Source of the DNA: Deltaproteobacteria bacterium
GTDB taxonomy: Bacteria; Bdellovibrionota_B; Oligoflexia; Oligoflexales; Bog-1112
Assembly (NCBI GenBank): GCA_016186945.1
Contig: JACPKR010000041.1
Span: 10,115 to 74,114 of the forward strand
Reading direction: 5' to 3'
DNA length: 64,000 nucleotides
Shown here: positions 60,477 through 64,000 of the stretch, in pieces
Layout of the letters: each line of letters begins with the position of its first letter
Position numbering within the stretch: the stretch's first letter is position 1
Notes under the pieces: generated by a model
The model's input: only the letters and a program-made list of their open reading frames with translations
Told to the model about the DNA's origin: nothing
The model's database searches: none
Program-made: the position numbers and the translations under genes

Positions 60477-61076
60477 ATGGACATTAAGCTTTCAAAATCA
60501 GGCTCTGGTCTCGATACAGAACAATTCATGTACTTGAAAGACATGAAACTCTTTCAAGTGAGGGGCATCCTGATTTCAGAAGCAGTGGACTCCAGCACAG
60601 CGGAGCGAGTTGTCAGAGACCTTCTCATCCTTGACGAGGAAAACAAGGAGCCGATTAAAATTTATATCAACAGCCCCGGGGGAGAAGTTAATAGCGGCTT
60701 CGCTATTTTCGATACTATCCGTTTCATTGATTCCGAAGTGAAAGTCGTCAACATCGGCCTGTGTGCCAGCATTGCAACGATCATCAATATCGCAGCAAAA
60801 AAGGAAAACCGATTTGCAATGCCCAACTCAAAGTTTCTCATCCACCAGCCGCTGATCAGCGGACAGGTGATCGGTCCAGCGTCAGATATTGAAATCACAG
60901 CTAACCAGATTCTAAAAACACGAGAGCGCCTCAATCAGCTTCTCGCCGAAGAGTGTGGTCAGGATCTTAAGAAAGTGGAAGAAGACACCGTCCGTGACTA
61001 CTGGATGACCGCACCTGAAGCCTGCGACTACGGCCTTGTGACGAGGGTCGTAAGAAGCAAGAAAGAAATTCAATAG
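60477..61076 (+). CDS. clpP: ATP-dependent Clp protease proteolytic subunit
   Basis: Serine protease ring of the Clp system. The 199-residue product has YINSPGGEVNSGFAIFDTI, catalytic Ser in GLCASIATI, His in FLIHQPLISG and Asp in TVRDYWMTAPEACDYGLV. The start ATG is chosen so the mature core is complete. It lies just after a family A repeat and three bases before the ABC exporter gene. No clpX is seen in the window. Confidence 0.93.
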   Translation: MDIKLSKSGSGLDTEQFMYLKDMKLFQVRGILISEAVDSSTAERVVRDLLILDEENKEPIKIYINSPGGEVNSGFAIFDTIRFIDSEVKVVNIGLCASIATIINIAAKKENRFAMPNSKFLIHQPLISGQVIGPASDIEITANQILKTRERLNQLLAEECGQDLKKVEEDTVRDYWMTAPEACDYGLVTRVVRSKKEIQ

Positions 61077-61079
61077 TTC

Positions 61080-62894
61080 ATGCCCCCATTTCTTCGCACG
61101 AACCAGGCTTTTGTTTTTCATTTTCTGAAACCCTATCTGCCCAGCGCTTTGTTGGGAACGCTGTTATCAATTTTGCTAGGAGTGTGTTCCACCGGCCTTG
61201 CAACCCTTGTAGGGCCAAGCTTACGTCTCTTGGTTTCGTACGATGCGAAAACTGAGGTTTCCTTCGTAGAACTTTTCGGAGCGCGCATCGCTCCTTTTCT
61301 GGAAAAGCTCTCCACTCTCAACAGTATCAGCACGGAACGTATTCTGTCAGTGCTCCCTCTCTTGTTAGTGATTGTAGCAGGGGCTAAGTTCCTGGTGAGT
61401 ACATTTCAGTATTTTGTTTGGGAAAGCTTGTCAGAGCTTCTCGCCCGTGACATTCGTCTGTTTGTCACAAAACACTTTCTCTCTCTTCATGCGAGTTCTA
61501 GGAGAGGCAGGGAGCATAAAGAAAAAGAAACCATGCTTTCCAGTGCGGTGACGACGGATGTTAAACTGCTGCGTGAGTACCTTGTCCATTTCTACGGAAG
61601 CCTGGCAAGGGAACTTCTGCAGGTGCTCTTTCTGGGAATTACTTTGCTGCTCCTTTCCCCCAGACTTTTCGCTTGGTTTTTCCTGGGCGCTTTGCCCGCT
61701 GTTGCGATCGTGAGGCAGCTGGGGAGGAAGTTACAGAAACGAGCGGGTCATGCTCTTCAGGACTACTCCCAACTTACTGAATGGCTTCAGCAGCGGCTTC
61801 TTGGTATCGAAACGATCAAGCACTACAGCACAGAAGATCTGGAGAGCCAGAAATTCACAGCTCTGACATCTCAGATGCTTGACAAGTTCTACCGGGCCGT
61901 ACGCGTGAAGGCACGCACCAGCCCACTACTGGAATTTACAGGGATAGGCGCTATGGTACTGGTCCTTGTCATTGCCCTGGTCGATATAAAGAATGGGGTT
62001 ATGACCGGTGCGGTAGCCGTCTCGTTTTTCACAGGGCTTGCCATCCTGGCCCAGTCCGGGGGCAATATTGGACGCTACTTGAATTCCAATCGTGAAGGTG
62101 CGGCAGCGACCGATCGCATCCGCAAAGTTTTAGCAACGGAAGGCGCCGCGAAGCAAACCTTGATTGAGAGGGAAAGCTCCCTCATCTCCGGCAACACGCG
62201 ACTTGTGTTGGAAAACGTAAGGGCACGCTACCCCGGGGAGACTAATGATGCTCTACGAGGAATTTCCCTCAAATGCGAAAACGGGAAAATCTACTGTATC
62301 CAAGGCCCGTCGGGATCGGGAAAATCTACCCTTTTCAACGTCATCCTTGGCTCCCTTCTTCCTTACGAGGGGCAGGTGATCTTTCACCCCTCCGTGACAA
62401 AAAATAAGATCGGTTACCTTCCCCAAGACCCTCTACTTTTCCACGGGAGCGTTGCTGCCAATGTGACGTACCCAGACCGAGAGGTGGACGAAGATAAATT
62501 GAAACTGAGTTTAGAGGCTGTTGAACTGTGGGACTTTGTGGAAGGTTTGCCTCAAGGCTTCCATACCCTCGTAGGCGGAAAGGGTCGCGAAGTCTCCGGC
62601 GGACAAGTGCAACGCCTTCACCTTGCGCGTCTCTTGTATCACTCCTACCTCTTGATTCTCATAGATGAGGGGACCTCCGCATTAGACCCCGAAAATGAAC
62701 GCCTGGTTTGCAAAACTCTTAGCAGGCAAGCGAAGGCAGGAGCCGTCGTACTTATGATTTCTCATCGAGAGATGCCCGTTCAATTTGCTGACGAGGTGCT
62801 ACACCTTAGCTACTTGGGGCACTTGGGGCACTTGGGGCAAGGAGGTGGTTTGGAGGAAACTGCGCAGCTGGTTCCTCCAAGAGCAGACTCCTAG
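61080..62894 (+). CDS. ABC transporter, ATP-binding and permease fused (MsbA-like), repeat-encoded C-terminus
   Basis: A 604-residue lipid/drug-exporter-type half transporter. Six membrane segments occur in the first 330 residues. Then come Walker A IQGPSGSGKSTLFNVILGSL, the Q-loop region GYLPQDPLLFHGS, signature VSGGQVQRLHLARLL, Walker B LILIDEGTSALDPENE and the H-loop ISHRE. It is probably an exporter of lipid A or another lipid, but there is no direct evidence. The last 27 residues (YLGHLGHLGQGGGLEETAQ...) are a family B repeat with three 9-bp tandem units, so the native end lies near EVLHLSYL. Confidence 0.88.
   Translation: MPPFLRTNQAFVFHFLKPYLPSALLGTLLSILLGVCSTGLATLVGPSLRLLVSYDAKTEVSFVELFGARIAPFLEKLSTLNSISTERILSVLPLLLVIVAGAKFLVSTFQYFVWESLSELLARDIRLFVTKHFLSLHASSRRGREHKEKETMLSSAVTTDVKLLREYLVHFYGSLARELLQVLFLGITLLLLSPRLFAWFFLGALPAVAIVRQLGRKLQKRAGHALQDYSQLTEWLQQRLLGIETIKHYSTEDLESQKFTALTSQMLDKFYRAVRVKARTSPLLEFTGIGAMVLVLVIALVDIKNGVMTGAVAVSFFTGLAILAQSGGNIGRYLNSNREGAAATDRIRKVLATEGAAKQTLIERESSLISGNTRLVLENVRARYPGETNDALRGISLKCENGKIYCIQGPSGSGKSTLFNVILGSLLPYEGQVIFHPSVTKNKIGYLPQDPLLFHGSVAANVTYPDREVDEDKLKLSLEAVELWDFVEGLPQGFHTLVGGKGREVSGGQVQRLHLARLLYHSYLLILIDEGTSALDPENERLVCKTLSRQAKAGAVVLMISHREMPVQFADEVLHLSYLGHLGHLGQGGGLEETAQLVPPRADS
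62812..62884 (+). repeat. Family B repeat at the end of the ABC exporter gene
   Basis: Three 9-bp units ACTTGGGGC (62812, 62821, 62830), then AAGGAGGTGGTTTGGAGGAAACTGCG and the core hairpin to TTCCTCCAAGA. It is read through in frame by the exporter gene and ends just before the etfA stop on the other strand. Confidence 0.85.
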
Positions 62895-63856
62895 TCAAGA
62901 AGAGCTTTAAACTTCTTGGTCATCAAGGGAACCGCTTCAAACAAGTCTGCAACAATTCCATAAGTGGCAACAGAAAAGATGGGAGCCTCGGGGTCGGTGT
63001 TGACAGCAACGATGACCTTAGAAGTCCGCATGCCGGCCATGTGTTGAATGGACCCGCTGATTCCACATGCAATGTAGAGATTCGGGTTGACCGTTTTACC
63101 TGTCTGTCCCACCTGCATGTCATGTCGTGCATAACCGGAATCCACTGCCGCACGGGACGCTCCTACAGTTGCACCCAGGACTTCTGCGCATTCGTTCAGT
63201 ATCGCAAAATTATCTGCACTCCCCAGTGATCGACCACCTGAAACGATGCGGGCCGCCTCCGTAAGGTCAGGCTTTTCACTTTTCCCCTTGCGAACTTCGA
63301 GCGTCTTTAACAGTCTCTCGTCCGCAAGTGACACGGAGAGTGCTTCCGTCTGCGCGTCACCCTGGCTAGCTGTCGCTGCGAAGACATTGGGGCGAAGGGT
63401 GGCAAGCCGCAGCCCCTTATTCTTGTAACGCACTGAGGCAAGAACTTTACCCGCGTACATGGGCTTGGTCCCACCGCTCATGTCATCTTTAATTTCCACA
63501 AGATCGGTTAAGAGCGGAGCCTTCAAGCGTGCGGAAAGTCTAGCGAACAAATCTCGTCCCATAGGGGAAGCAATCCCCAGGACAAGCTGCGGTTGCCATT
63601 GTTTGACAGCCTGCTCCATAGCAGAAGTATAGTGAAGGGGATTATAATGCCCGAGCTGAGAAGCTTCGGCGAGATAGACTTTTCCAGCTCCCCATCCCTT
63701 TAACTCACCAGCGAGGGAAGCTACACCTGAACCGGCAAGAACAGCTGCTACATCTCCTGCTTGCTTGCCAGCAAGGCGATGCGCAACTGTCAACGCTTCG
63801 TGGCTATGTGATTTAAGTTTGCCGTCCCTTTGTTCGCAAAAAACTAGAACTTTCAT
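62891..63856 (-). CDS. etfA: Electron transfer flavoprotein alpha subunit
   Basis: Carries FAD and passes electrons from acyl-CoA and other dehydrogenases to the quinone pool. The 321-residue product has VLVFCEQRDGKLKSHSHEAL at the N-terminus and the FAD-binding C-terminal motif GASRAAVDSGYARHDMQVG, QTGKTVNPNLYIACGISGSIQHMAGM and VAVNTDPEAPIFSVATYGIV. Together with etfB, not in the window, it would form the heterodimer. It overlaps the convergent ABC gene end by four bases. Confidence 0.95.
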   Translation of the reverse strand: MKVLVFCEQRDGKLKSHSHEALTVAHRLAGKQAGDVAAVLAGSGVASLAGELKGWGAGKVYLAEASQLGHYNPLHYTSAMEQAVKQWQPQLVLGIASPMGRDLFARLSARLKAPLLTDLVEIKDDMSGGTKPMYAGKVLASVRYKNKGLRLATLRPNVFAATASQGDAQTEALSVSLADERLLKTLEVRKGKSEKPDLTEAARIVSGGRSLGSADNFAILNECAEVLGATVGASRAAVDSGYARHDMQVGQTGKTVNPNLYIACGISGSIQHMAGMRTSKVIVAVNTDPEAPIFSVATYGIVADLFEAVPLMTKKFKALLD

Positions 63857-63890
63857 CCTAAAAACCTTTCGGATTAGGTAGGCGCGGAAA

Positions 63891-63933
63891 CCCCGTCTTA
63901 GTCTGATTGCGAAGCTGTCAGACTAAGACGGGG
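63891..63933. other. Perfect 16-bp hairpin upstream of etfA
   Basis: CCCCGTCTTAGTCTGA (63891-63906) and TCAGACTAAGACGGGG (63918-63933) flank an 11-base loop. There is no T-run on either strand, so it is not a simple rho-independent terminator. It lies 34 bases before the etfA start, where a leader or processing site could be. Confidence 0.7.
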
Positions 63934-63953
63934 AGGAAGCGCCCATGCGTTTA

Positions 63954-64000
63954 AATCACATAACTGTATCCATCGGCACTATGAACTGTGCGGCAGTAAC
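63954..64000 (-). CDS. Possible 3' end of an upstream gene
   Basis: On the minus strand two frames stay open from 64000 to stops near 63956 and 63954 (ending in ...MDTVM or ...DGYSYVI). I cannot tell which is real or name a product; etfB would be expected in this place. Very short evidence. Confidence 0.2.

Overview
The window looks like a chromosomal piece from a Gram-negative bacterium of the predatory or deltaproteobacterial-like lineages (Bdellovibrionota/Oligoflexia or Myxococcota neighbourhood). The basis is an Agl-Glt type envelope machine (TolQ/ExbB-like protein, two ExbD-like proteins, outer-membrane barrel, TPR proteins, FHA/TonB-like protein), many lipoproteins and a FabG/desaturase pair. 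This placement is an inference from gene content; no rRNA gene is present to test it. GTG and TTG starts are common.

Layout. 1-6 kb: 3' part lost relA/spoT and gmk on the minus strand, then a secreted subtilisin-like lipoprotein, a second lipoprotein and a YbjN-like protein. 6-12.3 kb: a tight minus-strand operon whose first gene fuses an O-methyltransferase to a PaaK-like adenylating domain, followed by an aldehyde dehydrogenase/acyl-CoA-reductase-like gene, a small unknown gene, a hybrid histidine kinase with a degenerate receiver, and a stand-alone receiver. 12.4-23.9 kb: a GT39-type glycosyltransferase, recD2, hpf, a ferric-iron type ABC transporter, icd and an orphan receiver/GHKL-like protein. 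24.2-34.1 kb: an eight-gene plus-strand cluster matching the Agl-Glt gliding/secretion machinery. 34.1-38.8 kb: cmoA-cmoB followed by a small gene and a fused LuxE-LuxC type fatty-acid reductase. 38.8-42.3 kb: an orphan peptide-binding protein, two exported unknowns and tRNA-Ser(GGA).

42.3-50.0 kb is a small integrated element, inserted at the 3' end of tRNA-Ser and ended by a tyrosine integrase and a short repeat of the tRNA end. It carries AlpA- and Xis-like regulators, a prim-pol protein, a DUF3987-like protein, and a two-gene cargo: a DPPF methyltransferase fused to an Mrr-like nuclease domain plus a protein resembling class III nucleotide cyclases. 50-64 kb returns to core genes: AAA/DUF4143 ATPase, gmhA, gpmI, fatty acid hydroxylase and SDR, mazG, rpsR-rpmB-orf-rpsT, priA, clpP, an MsbA-like ABC exporter and etfA.

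The whole window is peppered with short non-autonomous repeats. Family A (about 167 bp, double hairpin, TATAGT/ACTATA ends) occurs eight times, once inserted in frame in a gene. Family B (up to 144 bp, 25-bp terminal inverted repeats, inner GGAGGAA/TTCCTCC hairpin) occurs about ten times and supplies C-terminal tails to several proteins. A 30-bp GC-rich palindrome (family D) is nested in family A. The two adenylation-plus-reductase loci, the Agl-Glt-like cluster and the cyclase-like/nuclease-methyltransferase cargo are the parts most worth following up.
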